Origin: Flavobacterium daejeonense DSM 17708
GTDB lineage: Bacteria; Bacteroidota; Bacteroidia; Flavobacteriales; Flavobacteriaceae
NCBI RefSeq assembly: GCF_000425425.1
Contig: NZ_AUDK01000007.1
Location: 1 to 64,000 of the forward strand
DNA length: 64,000 nt
Direction: 5' to 3'
The notes under the pieces were generated by a model. That model was given only the letters and a program-made list of their open reading frames with translations. It did not search any database and was not told the origin of the DNA. Shown here piece by piece: positions 32,464 through 41,068 of this stretch. Both the position numbers and the translations under genes were made by a program. Numbering within the stretch: the first letter of the stretch is position 1; every line of letters starts with the position of its first letter.

Positions 32464-34629
32464 CTATTTCTTCACTGCTTCCACCAGATCTAATTCATCT
32501 AAACTTACTTTAGAAGTAAACAAACCATAATTTACAACAGCCTTGTTTTTCTCAATCTTATCAATACTTCCCACGGCTTTTCCATCCAGCATTCGTACCC
32601 GATCACCAATTTTTAAAACGGGTCTAGGTTTTTCAATAACGGGTTTTAGCTTTTTTTCTTTCTTTTCTTTTCTGATTTCTTCCACCTGAATTTTTACCTC
32701 TTCGATAATTTCTTTTTTCTTGGCTTCTTTGGCTTTGGTTTCTTTGACGGTAGCTTTTTTACGTTTGGAATTTTCGATTTCTACAATCTTTAAAAATTCG
32801 CCAATCAGCTCTTTTTTGTTCTTATTATTGAAATATCTTTCGGCCAAATCATCGATTTTTTGGCCTATATAAATGGCTTTCTGATTACTGTCATACAGTT
32901 CCTGATAGCTTTCCAGTTTTTGCTTGATTTTGCTGTTGATGGATTCCATTTTTTTCCCTTCCTCACGAGCTCTGGTTTCTTCCTCTTTCAGGTTTTGAGA
33001 GGTTTTTTCCAGTTTAGAACGTTCTTTTTGCAAATTAGCAATGGTTTTATCAAAGCGGACTTTGCCGACTTCAATTTTCTTTTTCGCCCGATTGATTAAG
33101 CCAAACGGAATTCCGTTTTTCTGAGCTACTTCAAATGTAAAGGAACTTCCGGCTTGTCCTAAAACTAATTTATACATTGGTTCCAATGATTTTTCGTCAA
33201 AAAGCATATTGGCATTAGTTGCAAAAGGCAATTCATTAGCCAGTATTTTCAAATTAGCATAATGTGTCGTAATAATTCCAAAAGCTTCCCGATGATAGAA
33301 TTCCTCCAGAAAAATTTCGGCCAGAGCACCACCTAATTCCGGGTCTGAACCCGTACCAAATTCGTCAATTAAAAACATCGTTCTACGATTGCATTTTTTC
33401 AAAAAGTAGTTCATGTTTTTTAATCGGTAACTATAGGTACTCAGATGATTTTCAATAGATTGATTATCACCAATATCCGTTAAAATTCGATCAAATAAAA
33501 AAGTTTCTGAACGTTCATGAACCGGAATCAACATACCTGATTGCAGCATCAATTGCAACAAACCAATCGTTTTTAAGGAAATGGTTTTTCCTCCCGCATT
33601 AGGTCCCGAAATCACAATAATTCGGTTTTCCTGCTGCAATTCGATAGTTTGCGGATAGGTAATTTCCTTTTTTTGTTTGTTAGTCAAATACAAAATAGGA
33701 TGGTAAGCTTCCCTGAAATACAAACGGCGTTCTTCGGTGATATTTGGCAGTAAACCGTTGATTTTTTCGGCATATTTTGCTTTGGCAGCAATCACATCAA
33801 TGTCACTTAAAAACTCCTGATACTCTTTTAATAAAGGTACAAAAGGACGAATGGCATTGGATAATTGTTTTAAAATACAGGTGATTTCTTCTTTTTCCTC
33901 GTATTCTAAATTGCTCAATTCACGTGAATATTTTAGGGTCATTTCAGGCTCAATATAAGCAATACTACCAGTTTTTGAACTGCCTAAAATGGTTCCTCTT
34001 ACTTTTCGTCTATGCATCGCTAAAACCGCCAAAACACGACGATTTTGTACAAAACTTTCCTTAATATCATCCAAATATCCAAGTCCATTGTATTGCTGTA
34101 ATGCAATTCCGAAACTTTGATTAACTTTTCCCCGAACCAAATTCATATTTCGGCGAATATCGGATAACGCAGGAGAGGCATTGTCTTTAATTTCGCCATA
34201 TTTATCCACAACCACATCAATCAGAGTTACAATTTCTTTGGTAAATTCCACTCTGGAAGCTCTTGCATTGATATTGGGGTAATAATCATCAAATTTTTTC
34301 AGGAATTGCAACATCGCATTCACTGTGGAAGAAAGTGTAGCAATTTTTCTAAAACTGCCCACTTCTAGAAAGCTGTCTTCTATTGAAAGGAATTTTATTT
34401 CATGTGTGATCGCATCAAAACCGTGATTAGGAATGGCGTTGTTATTTTGAAAAGAAGAAACATACTCCGAAGTTTGCATCAAAGCCTGCATCAAATTTTC
34501 TTTTTCCCGGAAAGGAGTGATTTTTAACGCTTTTTCTTTTCCAATTTCGGTATTGCAAATCCCTGAAATGGTTTCGAGAATGGTTGGAAATTGTAAATCC
34601 TGTAATGTTTTTTCGGTGATGGATATCAT
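32464..34629 (-). CDS. mutS2: MutS2-type ATPase lacking the Smr domain
   Basis: A MutS2 homologue of about 721 residues, started at ATG 34629 (MISITEKTLQDLQFP). It has the MutS core and ATPase: Walker A SGPNAGGKTISLKT near residues 332-345, DEFGTGSDPE near 413-422 and TTHYANLK near 443-450. A Lys/Glu-rich coiled coil spans about 515-670. The C-terminus is a short KOW-like end (KIGDRVRMLDGKAVGSIDKIEKN). The Smr nuclease domain found at the end of Bacillus and Thermus MutS2 is missing. Roles in recombination control or ribosome rescue are known for the family; which applies here is open. Confidence 0.92.
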   Translation of the reverse strand: MISITEKTLQDLQFPTILETISGICNTEIGKEKALKITPFREKENLMQALMQTSEYVSSFQNNNAIPNHGFDAITHEIKFLSIEDSFLEVGSFRKIATLSSTVNAMLQFLKKFDDYYPNINARASRVEFTKEIVTLIDVVVDKYGEIKDNASPALSDIRRNMNLVRGKVNQSFGIALQQYNGLGYLDDIKESFVQNRRVLAVLAMHRRKVRGTILGSSKTGSIAYIEPEMTLKYSRELSNLEYEEKEEITCILKQLSNAIRPFVPLLKEYQEFLSDIDVIAAKAKYAEKINGLLPNITEERRLYFREAYHPILYLTNKQKKEITYPQTIELQQENRIIVISGPNAGGKTISLKTIGLLQLMLQSGMLIPVHERSETFLFDRILTDIGDNQSIENHLSTYSYRLKNMNYFLKKCNRRTMFLIDEFGTGSDPELGGALAEIFLEEFYHREAFGIITTHYANLKILANELPFATNANMLFDEKSLEPMYKLVLGQAGSSFTFEVAQKNGIPFGLINRAKKKIEVGKVRFDKTIANLQKERSKLEKTSQNLKEEETRAREEGKKMESINSKIKQKLESYQELYDSNQKAIYIGQKIDDLAERYFNNKNKKELIGEFLKIVEIENSKRKKATVKETKAKEAKKKEIIEEVKIQVEEIRKEKKEKKLKPVIEKPRPVLKIGDRVRMLDGKAVGSIDKIEKNKAVVNYGLFTSKVSLDELDLVEAVKK

Positions 34630-34713
34630 TTGTATGCTAAATTCTAAAAGCATCAAAGTTACAAACTTGTTAAGTTCTATTAATAGAAAACAATTAATTT
34701 TTATATTTGTTAC

Positions 34714-35004
34714 ATGAGAAAAGAAGAAATCATTAATAGTTTACTAACTGAGAAACAATTTCTGAAAGATAATTTTGGAGTTGTATCTATTGCTTTATTT
34801 GGTTCCTATGCCAAAGGACTTGAAGATACAGAAAGCGATGTAGATTTCCTGGTAGAATTCAAGGAGCCCTCATATAGTTTTCTGATGGGATTATACGCTT
34901 TTCTGGAGAACAAATTGAAGGCTAAAATAGAAATTGTTCGTAAAGGACCTCATGTATCGCAACGTTTTTTGGATACCATAAAAAATGATTTAATTTATGT
35001 ATGA
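34714..35004 (+). CDS. mntA: Minimal nucleotidyltransferase (MNT) antitoxin
   Basis: A 96-residue MNT-type nucleotidyltransferase. The polymerase-beta motif GSYAKGLEDTESDVDFLVEF (near residues 30-49) has the GSxxxG and DxD residues needed for catalysis, and EIVRKG lies near 77-82. In MNT/HEPN pairs the MNT protein neutralises the HEPN toxin by adding AMP to it. It overlaps the HEPN gene by 8 bases, the usual arrangement for such modules. Confidence 0.88.
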   Translation: MRKEEIINSLLTEKQFLKDNFGVVSIALFGSYAKGLEDTESDVDFLVEFKEPSYSFLMGLYAFLENKLKAKIEIVRKGPHVSQRFLDTIKNDLIYV

Positions 35005-35362
35005 TGCCGTATATAAATATTCTTTAGAAACTGTTTTGGAACATATTACTGTTTGTAACAGAAGATTTTCAGAAATCAATTCTTCGATTGATTTTGTTTC
35101 TACAGAATATGGAAAAACGCTTCTGGATGCTATTGTTACCCGACTTCAGGCAATAGGAGAAAACATAAAAAATATTTTTAGAAAACACAATTTGTTAGAA
35201 ACTAACTATCCAGAAATGGAATGGAGTAAAATCATTAGTTTTCGGGATTTTATTTCACACCATTATGAGATGTTGGATTATGAAATTGTATATCAAATTT
35301 GTGACAATTATTTACCTCAATTAAAAAGTATTGTAACTAAAGAGTTGAGTAAATTTAATTAA
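34997..35362 (+). CDS. hepT: HEPN (HepT-like, DUF86) toxin
   Basis: A 121-residue all-helical HEPN protein. The catalytic RNase motif R-x4-H-x-Y is seen as RDFISHHY (near residues 88-95), with a conserved Tyr that is the AMP-accepting site in studied pairs. HepT proteins cleave RNA and stop growth unless modified by MntA. The pair sits between mutS2 and ung, two DNA-repair genes, without signs of a larger mobile element, and ung starts 5 bases after the stop. Confidence 0.88.
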   Translation: MYDAVYKYSLETVLEHITVCNRRFSEINSSIDFVSTEYGKTLLDAIVTRLQAIGENIKNIFRKHNLLETNYPEMEWSKIISFRDFISHHYEMLDYEIVYQICDNYLPQLKSIVTKELSKFN

Positions 35363-35367
35363 GAAAC

Positions 35368-36042
35368 ATGCAACTCAACTTATCTTCGCAATGGCAGGCA
35401 ATTTTGTCAGATGAATTACAAAAACCTTATTTTTCTGATTTGATGTTGGAAGTAGAAAAGGAATATCAGACCGGTATTTGTTATCCGCCAAAAGATTTGA
35501 TTTTTTCGGCTTTTAATTATTGTGATTTTTCCAATTTGAAATTGGTTATTATTGGTCAGGATCCTTATCACGGTGAAGGAGAGGCAAATGGTTTGTGTTT
35601 TTCGGTTAATAATGGCGTAAAAATCCCGCCTTCGTTACGAAATATTTATCGCGAAATCAACGATGATTTAGACAACTTATTAATGCCTGTTTCCGGAAAT
35701 TTAGAACATTGGGCGAAGCAGGGTGTTTTATTGTTAAATGCCTCGCTTACCGTTCAAAAAGACAAACCGAATAGTCACAAACATTTGAAGTGGAATCTAT
35801 TTACGGATGCTGTTATTCAAAAAATATCCGATGAAAAAGAACAAATTGTTTTCTTACTTTGGGGGTCTTTTGCGCAGAAAAAAGGAAGCAAAATTGACCG
35901 AAACAAACATTTGGTTTTGGAGAGTGGACATCCTTCGCCTATGAGTGCTAATCAGGGAAAATGGTTTGGAAACAAACACTTTTCACAGGCTAATACTTAT
36001 TTGAAATCAAAAAATCAGGAAGAAATAGATTGGGTTTTATAA
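35368..36042 (+). CDS. ung: Uracil-DNA glycosylase
   Basis: Family 1 UDG, 224 residues, removing uracil from DNA. All motifs are present: GQDPYHGEGEANGLCFSV (near residues 62-79; catalytic Asp64), LLLNASLTV near 120-128 and the DNA-intercalating SGHPSPMSA near 190-198 (catalytic His192). The start MQLNLSSQWQ is close behind the HEPN stop, so it is probably cotranscribed with the toxin-antitoxin pair. The transcript likely ends at the hairpin 36065-36105. Confidence 0.96.
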   Translation: MQLNLSSQWQAILSDELQKPYFSDLMLEVEKEYQTGICYPPKDLIFSAFNYCDFSNLKLVIIGQDPYHGEGEANGLCFSVNNGVKIPPSLRNIYREINDDLDNLLMPVSGNLEHWAKQGVLLLNASLTVQKDKPNSHKHLKWNLFTDAVIQKISDEKEQIVFLLWGSFAQKKGSKIDRNKHLVLESGHPSPMSANQGKWFGNKHFSQANTYLKSKNQEEIDWVL

Positions 36043-36064
36043 TAAGAGAAAAGTATTAAAACAA

Positions 36065-36105
36065 CAAATTCGCAAATTAATATTTGAATTAAATTTGCGA
36101 ATTTG
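36065..36105. terminator. 14-bp hairpin CAAATTCGCAAATT after ung
   Basis: CAAATTCGCAAATT (36065-36078) and AATTTGCGAATTTG (36092-36105) pair perfectly. The arm repeats the word CGCAAATT, so it belongs to the same style of intergenic word-repeat hairpins. It lies between convergent genes and may terminate both. Confidence 0.65.
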
Positions 36106-36122
36106 CGGTTATTTTAAAAAGC

Positions 36123-36500
36123 TTACTTCTTGATAATATTCTCTAAAGTAGCTTTGTTTTCTTCGTTTTTTACAGTCAAAATGATTTCGACATTTTTGGT
36201 TGTTTTTCCTTCGATAACGTATAATTTGGCTTTTTTTCCAAATTCTGTGTCGCTTTTATCAAAATCAACATCACCAAATTCAAGCGTTTTTCTAATATCA
36301 GCGGTATCAACCCATTTTTCATTTAAAACCTGAGTTGCTTTTACGGAATATTCGAAAGGTTTACTTCTGATATCATTCAAAACACGGGCATTTGGGAAAT
36401 AATTGCAGCGCGTATCTTTTCCGCCATAAACAAGGGCTACAAAAAAGCAGCCTATTACTAAACCTACTAAATAATAGGCAAAACGTTGTACAAATTTCAT
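36123..36500 (-). CDS. Membrane-anchored DUF4258-like protein
   Basis: A 125-residue protein with one N-terminal membrane segment (YYLVGLVIGCFFVALVYG, residues 9-26) and a soluble domain containing FPNARVLNDIRSKPFEYS, then LEFGDVDFDKSDTEF and the end strand KLYVIEGKTTKNVEIILTV. The layout matches flavobacterial DUF4258-containing proteins. No enzyme motif is visible. The soluble part probably faces the periplasm. It lies downstream of ald on the same strand and could be cotranscribed. Confidence 0.7.
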   Translation of the reverse strand: MKFVQRFAYYLVGLVIGCFFVALVYGGKDTRCNYFPNARVLNDIRSKPFEYSVKATQVLNEKWVDTADIRKTLEFGDVDFDKSDTEFGKKAKLYVIEGKTTKNVEIILTVKNEENKATLENIIKK

Positions 36501-36536
36501 GTATTTAATTTTTGGGCAAAGGTAATTGATGTTTGC

Positions 36537-37736
36537 TTAAAATACAATTAAATTGATGTCGTTGTTAGGTAAATCAAACCATTCGCCAATGGCTCTGTTT
36601 GTTAAAATTCCGTGATAGGTATAAACTCCGTTTTTCAGACCTTTGTCACAACGAATGGCGCTTTCGAGACCGCCATCTTCGGCAATTTTCAATAAATAAG
36701 GAGTGATAATGTTGCTAATAGACAAGGATGCTGACTTGGAATAGCGGGAAGGAATATTGGGTACACAATAGTGTAAAATATTGCTCTTTATAAAAGTAGG
36801 TTTTTCGTGAGTGGTTACTTCGGAAGTTTCAAAACAACCACCGGTATCGATACTCACATCAACAATGACAGCCCCTTTTTTCATGTGCTCGACCATCGTT
36901 TCCGTAACTACAACCGGACAGCGTTCCAGACCGCGCATCGCGCCAATAGCAACATCGCAACGTCTTAAAGCTTTCATTAAAGCCTTTGGCTGAATCGTGG
37001 AAGTAAAAATACGTTGGTTCAAACTGTTTTGCAGTCGTCTTAATTTGGTAATCGAATTATCGAAAACTTTTACGTTTGCTCCTAAACCAATGGCCGTTCT
37101 GGCGGCAAATTCTCCTGCAGTTCCAGCGCCCAGAATGACAACTTCAGTAGGGGGAACTCCGGTAATGTTTCCAAAGAGCAAGCCTTTGCCATAAGAATTG
37201 GCAATCATTAATTCGGCAGCGATTAAAATGGAGGCTGTTCCGGCAATTTCGCTTAAAGATTTTACAACCGGATAAGTTTCATCGACATCTTTAAGGTATT
37301 CAAAAGCTAATGCGGTGATTTTCTTTTTGGTTAAAGCTTCGAAATATTCTTTTTTCTTGGTTTTTAATTGAATTGCAGAAAGCAAAATCGTTTGATTGTT
37401 CATCATATTGATTTCGGCAACTGTAGGCGGTTCCACCTTTAAAATCATCGGACAACCAAAAACTTTTTGCGTGTCTTTGGTTACTTCGGCTCCGGCTTCA
37501 GAATATTCTTTATCGGAATAGCTGGCGCTTTCTCCGGCTCCTGATTCAATCATTACGCGATGTCCATGACACACTAATGAACTTACCGCATCGGGCGTTA
37601 AGCAGATGCGTCGTTCCTGATAGCTTGTTTCTTTTGGAATACCAATAAATAGTTCGCCTTTTTTTCTGGCAACTTCCAGCTTCTCTTCCTGAGGTAATAA
37701 CTGTTGTTTGGTAAATGGAGTTATTGAAATCGACAT
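36537..37736 (-). CDS. ald: Alanine dehydrogenase
   Basis: A 399-residue NAD-dependent alanine dehydrogenase / NNT alpha-like enzyme interconverting alanine and pyruvate. It has GIPKETSYQERRICLTPDAV near residues 32-51, the catalytic Lys in ILKVEPPT near 97-104, the Rossmann motif VVILGAGTAGEFAARTA near 197-213, and DVSIDTGGCFETSE near 297-310. The C-terminal TYHGILTNRAIGEWFDLPNNDI segment is typical of Bacteroidota enzymes and longer than that of Bacillus Ald. It follows tsaE by 210 bases, same strand. Confidence 0.9.
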   Translation of the reverse strand: MSISITPFTKQQLLPQEEKLEVARKKGELFIGIPKETSYQERRICLTPDAVSSLVCHGHRVMIESGAGESASYSDKEYSEAGAEVTKDTQKVFGCPMILKVEPPTVAEINMMNNQTILLSAIQLKTKKKEYFEALTKKKITALAFEYLKDVDETYPVVKSLSEIAGTASILIAAELMIANSYGKGLLFGNITGVPPTEVVILGAGTAGEFAARTAIGLGANVKVFDNSITKLRRLQNSLNQRIFTSTIQPKALMKALRRCDVAIGAMRGLERCPVVVTETMVEHMKKGAVIVDVSIDTGGCFETSEVTTHEKPTFIKSNILHYCVPNIPSRYSKSASLSISNIITPYLLKIAEDGGLESAIRCDKGLKNGVYTYHGILTNRAIGEWFDLPNNDINLIVF

Positions 37737-37946
37737 CGTTTTTTGATACTATTAAAAAGTAAAATTACACAAAAAGATTAAAAAAATAAGCTTTATATTC
37801 TGATAAAAACAGAAATGATTTTATTTATTAAGATTAGGTATCAATTTCACCATTTTTATAGATTTTATTAAGACGTAATTTCGGAATTCAATTTAATAAA
37901 GACAAATTAATTTATTGATTTACAGTGATTAATATATGATTTATCA

Positions 37947-38354
37947 TTAATTTAATTTTAAAAGACGTTTGTTATCCGGTAATACTTCAATACTAATTGT
38001 GGAATAAGATTCCGGAAGCAAACCGGCAATTTTTTCAGCCCACTCGATAAAACACCAATTTCCGGAGTACAAATAATCATCTACGCCCATATCAAGTGCT
38101 TCGGTTTCTTTTTTCAAACGGTAAAAATCAAAATGATAAATAAGTTGACGATTTGCCGCTTCATATTCATTTACTAAAGAAAAAGTAGGACTGCTGGTTG
38201 CCTCGGTAACACCTAAAGTTTTACACAATTGTTTGATAAAAGTAGTTTTTCCGGCTCCCATTTCGCCATTAAAAAGAATTACTTTATGTGGTTGAGCCGC
38301 TACAATTAGTTCGGCAACATTGTTTATTTCTTCTAATGAAAAAGTGATTTCCAT
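37947..38354 (-). CDS. tsaE: tRNA threonylcarbamoyladenosine ATPase TsaE
   Basis: A 135-residue P-loop ATPase that, with TsaB and TsaD, makes t6A37 on ANN-decoding tRNAs. Motifs: Walker A NGEMGAGKTTFIKQL (near residues 29-43), the switch-like TSSPTFSLVNEY near 53-64, YHFDFYRL near 73-80 and IEWAEKI near 104-110. All key residues are present. It lies downstream of porX on the same strand, separated by a hairpin; this porX-tsaE-ald order is common in flavobacteria. Confidence 0.94.
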   Translation of the reverse strand: MEITFSLEEINNVAELIVAAQPHKVILFNGEMGAGKTTFIKQLCKTLGVTEATSSPTFSLVNEYEAANRQLIYHFDFYRLKKETEALDMGVDDYLYSGNWCFIEWAEKIAGLLPESYSTISIEVLPDNKRLLKLN

Positions 38355-38358
38355 ATTT

Positions 38359-38447
38359 TAGTAATTGGTGAATAGTGATTAGTAATTAGTTATGAAGTGA
38401 ATTATTATAAAATATACTAATCACTATTCACTAATTTCTAGTTACTA
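38359..38447. repeat. Long hairpin of TGATTAG-type words between porX and tsaE
   Basis: TAGTAATTGGTGAATAGTG... (from 38359) pairs with ...CACTATTCACTAATTTC (ending near 38447). The arm is made of the related words TGAATAG, TGATTAG and TAATTAG. Its right arm touches the porX stop codon. Confidence 0.6.
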
Positions 38448-39998
38448 CTTTGGATTAAATATCAAACAAGGCACAATCATTTCTTCCAATGAAATTCCGC
38501 CATGTTGATACGTATTTTTATAATAACTCACATAATGATTGTAATTGTTCACGTAAGCCAAAAACAAATCATTTTTTGCAAAAATAAAAGAACTGCTCAT
38601 ATTTATAGCGGGTAAGCCAATTTTTTTAGGGTCTTTTACGGCATAAACATCTTTTTGCTCATAAGTTAAGCTTCGACCGGTTTTGTAGCGTAAATTCAGG
38701 CTAGTGTTTTTGTCACCTACTACTTTTGACGGATTTTTAACGTTGATGGTTCCGTGATCGGTGGTGAGAATCAGTTTGAAACCTAATTTTTGCGCCTGTT
38801 GGATGATTTCCAGTAAAGGTGAATTTTTAAACCAACTCAACGTCAGCGAGCGATAAGCCTTATCATCCGGAGCCAGTTCTTTTACCACATCCATTTCGGT
38901 TTTGGCATGCGAAAGCATATCGACAAAATTATAAACAAGAGCCACCAAATCATTGTCTTTTAGAGTTTTAAAGTTGTCCAGAAGTTTTTTGCCCGAAGCC
39001 ATATTGGTTATTTTAAAATAATCTGATTTGATGTTCAAATTCAGGCGTTTTAGTTGGGCTTCCAGAAATTCGGCTTCAAACAAGTTTTTTCCGCCTTCGT
39101 CCGGATCATTTTTCCATAAATCAGGATGTTTTTTCTCCATTTCAACCGGTAATAAACCTGAGAAAATGGCATTTCGGGCATATTGGGTTGCCGTAGGTAA
39201 AATAGAGTAGTAGGGTACTTCTTTTTCTAATTTGTAATAATCGGCAACGACATTTTCAAAGGCTTTCCACTGGTCGTACCGCAAATTATCGATTACTATA
39301 AACAGTACCGGACGCTCTTTTTTCTTCAGTTCCGGAACAACCAATTCTTTGAATAAGGTATGCGACTGTACAGGAGTATCAGCTTTTGGCAGAAACCAAT
39401 CTTCGTAATTACGTTCGATGAATTTACCAAACTGCGAATTGGCTTCTACTTTTTGGGATTCCAAGATTTCTATCATCGCCGGATCGTTGATATCTTCCAG
39501 TTGCAATTCCCAGAATAATAGTTTTTTATATAATTCAATCCAGTCTTCATAGCTGTTGACCATACCCATTTCCATCGCAATTTTGCGAAATTCCTTTTGG
39601 TAATCCAAAGTGGTTTTTTGCGAAATCAACTTGGAGTTGTCCAAATTCTTTTTCAAACTCAGCAAAATCTGATTGGGATTCACGGGTTTAATCAGGTAAT
39701 CAGCAATCTTAGCGCCAATGGCTTCCTCCATGATGTATTCTTCCTCACTTTTGGTAATCATAATCATCGGGATGGCACTCTTTTTTTCCTTCATTTCCGA
39801 AAGGGTTTCCAAGCCGCTCATTCCGGGCATATTTTCGTCAAGGAAAACAATGTCAAAGTTTTCATTGTCAAATATTTCAATGGCATCCAAGCCGTTGTTG
39901 CAAGTGGTGACTTCGTAGTTTTTTTTTTCTAAAAAAAGGATATGTGGTTTTAGGTAATCAATTTCGTCGTCAACCCAAAGTATTTTTATTTTGTCCAT
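38445..39998 (-). CDS. porX: Type IX secretion response regulator PorX
   Basis: PorX is the atypical response regulator that controls type IX secretion genes with the kinase PorY and an ECF sigma factor. The receiver domain fills residues 1-125 with Asp10/Asp11 (WVDDE), phospho-acceptor Asp54 (FLDENMPGMSG), Thr81 (MITKS) and Lys103 (LIKPVN). The C-terminal PglZ/alkaline-phosphatase-like domain (residues about 205-517) has metal-binding motifs FIVIDNLRYDQW and TTDHGTINVKN and the Thr nucleophile region PTATQYARNA. The length, 517, is normal. It fits with the SprB-type protein at the left edge, a likely type IX substrate. Confidence 0.95.
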   Translation of the reverse strand: MDKIKILWVDDEIDYLKPHILFLEKKNYEVTTCNNGLDAIEIFDNENFDIVFLDENMPGMSGLETLSEMKEKKSAIPMIMITKSEEEYIMEEAIGAKIADYLIKPVNPNQILLSLKKNLDNSKLISQKTTLDYQKEFRKIAMEMGMVNSYEDWIELYKKLLFWELQLEDINDPAMIEILESQKVEANSQFGKFIERNYEDWFLPKADTPVQSHTLFKELVVPELKKKERPVLFIVIDNLRYDQWKAFENVVADYYKLEKEVPYYSILPTATQYARNAIFSGLLPVEMEKKHPDLWKNDPDEGGKNLFEAEFLEAQLKRLNLNIKSDYFKITNMASGKKLLDNFKTLKDNDLVALVYNFVDMLSHAKTEMDVVKELAPDDKAYRSLTLSWFKNSPLLEIIQQAQKLGFKLILTTDHGTINVKNPSKVVGDKNTSLNLRYKTGRSLTYEQKDVYAVKDPKKIGLPAINMSSSFIFAKNDLFLAYVNNYNHYVSYYKNTYQHGGISLEEMIVPCLIFNPK

Positions 39999-40333
39999 AA
40001 ATTCATTGTCTTTTTGTCCTTAGTATGTCATTCCGAAGAATGAGGAATCTTATTAAGTATTTTTTTTTAAAGTGTAGAACACAATTTAAAATAGTTTTAT
40101 GTTAACGCAAATGTTCTTGCATCATTGTGCAAATTAGTCATTTTAAAAGCGCCATTTTCCTAATATTTTGATAAAATTTCTTTCTTTGGTCTAGCAAATA
40201 GTTCTTAGTTTAGAAGTTCAAAGTTTTATAACTAATTCATTATTGTTGATAAGTTTAAGTTTTTATGTACAGAATTGTCTTATATTTGAAATTATCAAAT
40301 TATTTAATATTTATAAAATAATAAATTAAAAAC
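39999..40333. other. Intergenic region with a dispersed-repeat word and a promoter
   Basis: This spacer between the divergent porX and 40334 genes contains GTCATTCCGAAGAATGAGG plus AATCT (40027-40050), a common Bacteroidota repeat word whose partner arm is not seen. A perfect -7 motif TATATTTG (40281-40288) lies 46 bases before the rightward gene. No other gene is visible. Confidence 0.45.
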
Positions 40334-40861
40334 ATGAAAAAAACAGTAATTATAACTCTATTTATTTTAACTAACTCTTTATTAGCTCAGCAAAAAAAAA
40401 CTTTTCATCCTGAATTGTTTAATCAGGAAGTAATGACTAAAGTGGCTACATTAGAAAAAGTACATCCAGTATCTTTTTTTGAAGAAGCTGGAAAATATTA
40501 TAAAGACGGTAATTTAAACGAATCGGCTTTATTGTTTTATGTTGGTCAGTTGAGATACAGGTATTATATATTAGCTCATCCTGATACAAAACCTGATGGA
40601 GACAAAGCCATTTTTGCTTCTTTACAAAATGTTTTAGGGAAGGAAATTAATTATAAATTGGGTGAAAATGTAGATAATTATATTAAAATATTGGAAGCAA
40701 TTATTGATTATAGTAATGAAAACGATTATCAATTTTATTCCAAAAAAGAAAGTCCTGAGAATTATAAAAAGGTAATCGAAGGATTGATAAAATTAAAAAA
40801 CTATGTTATTACTAATAAAGAACAATTTATAGCTAGGAGAAAAGAAAACACGAAGAAATAA
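40334..40861 (+). CDS. Secreted protein of unknown function
   Basis: A 175-residue protein with a clear signal peptide (MKKTVIITLFILTNSLLAQ, residues 1-19). The mature part is helical and charged: VMTKVATLEKVHPVSFFEEAGKYYKDGNLNESALLFYVGQLRYRYYIL looks like a helical repeat (TPR-like pair), then ANKAIFASLQNVLGKEINY-type helices and a basic C-terminal end. No enzyme motif is seen. I do not recognise the family. It should be periplasmic. It lies 16 bases before the gene remnant at 40878 and may share its transcript. Confidence 0.65.
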   Translation: MKKTVIITLFILTNSLLAQQKKTFHPELFNQEVMTKVATLEKVHPVSFFEEAGKYYKDGNLNESALLFYVGQLRYRYYILAHPDTKPDGDKAIFASLQNVLGKEINYKLGENVDNYIKILEAIIDYSNENDYQFYSKKESPENYKKVIEGLIKLKNYVITNKEQFIARRKENTKK

Positions 40862-40877
40862 TTTTATCTAAATTGAT

Positions 40878-41021
40878 ATGAAACCTAGAATAATAGCCCT
40901 CGAAGAAAAAAAGTTGTTAGGTTGCAAGCAGCAAATGAATTATGTGACTTACAATCAGTTTGAAAAATGGGCTGTGGTAGAAGTGAGTGATTTGGATTCA
41001 AAAATTGTGGAAGAAGTTTAA
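40878..41021 (+). pseudogene. Internally deleted copy of the GyrI-like gene
   Basis: The 47 codons MKPRIIALEEKKLLGCKQ... match the start of the intact gene at 42160 (MKPKIIALEEKKIVGCKQ) almost residue for residue through NYVTYN (intact NYAAYN). They then jump to FEKWAVVEVS, which matches residues 69-78 of the intact protein (FEKWAAAEVS). About 42 residues are therefore deleted, after which the frame diverges and stops. It is a decayed duplicate, separated from the intact copy only by rhuM. The start codons and the next 50 bases are also nearly identical at DNA level. Confidence 0.75.
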
Positions 41022-41068
41022 GAAAATTTAATTCATTTAGAAACTGAATTGCATCAAAAGAAAGTAAA

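Noticed and set aside
34714..36042. A larger defence island around the MNT/HEPN pair
   Set aside because: The neighbours are core genes (mutS2, ung, ald, tsaE, porX) and no other defence genes are present, so the pair is treated as a lone module.
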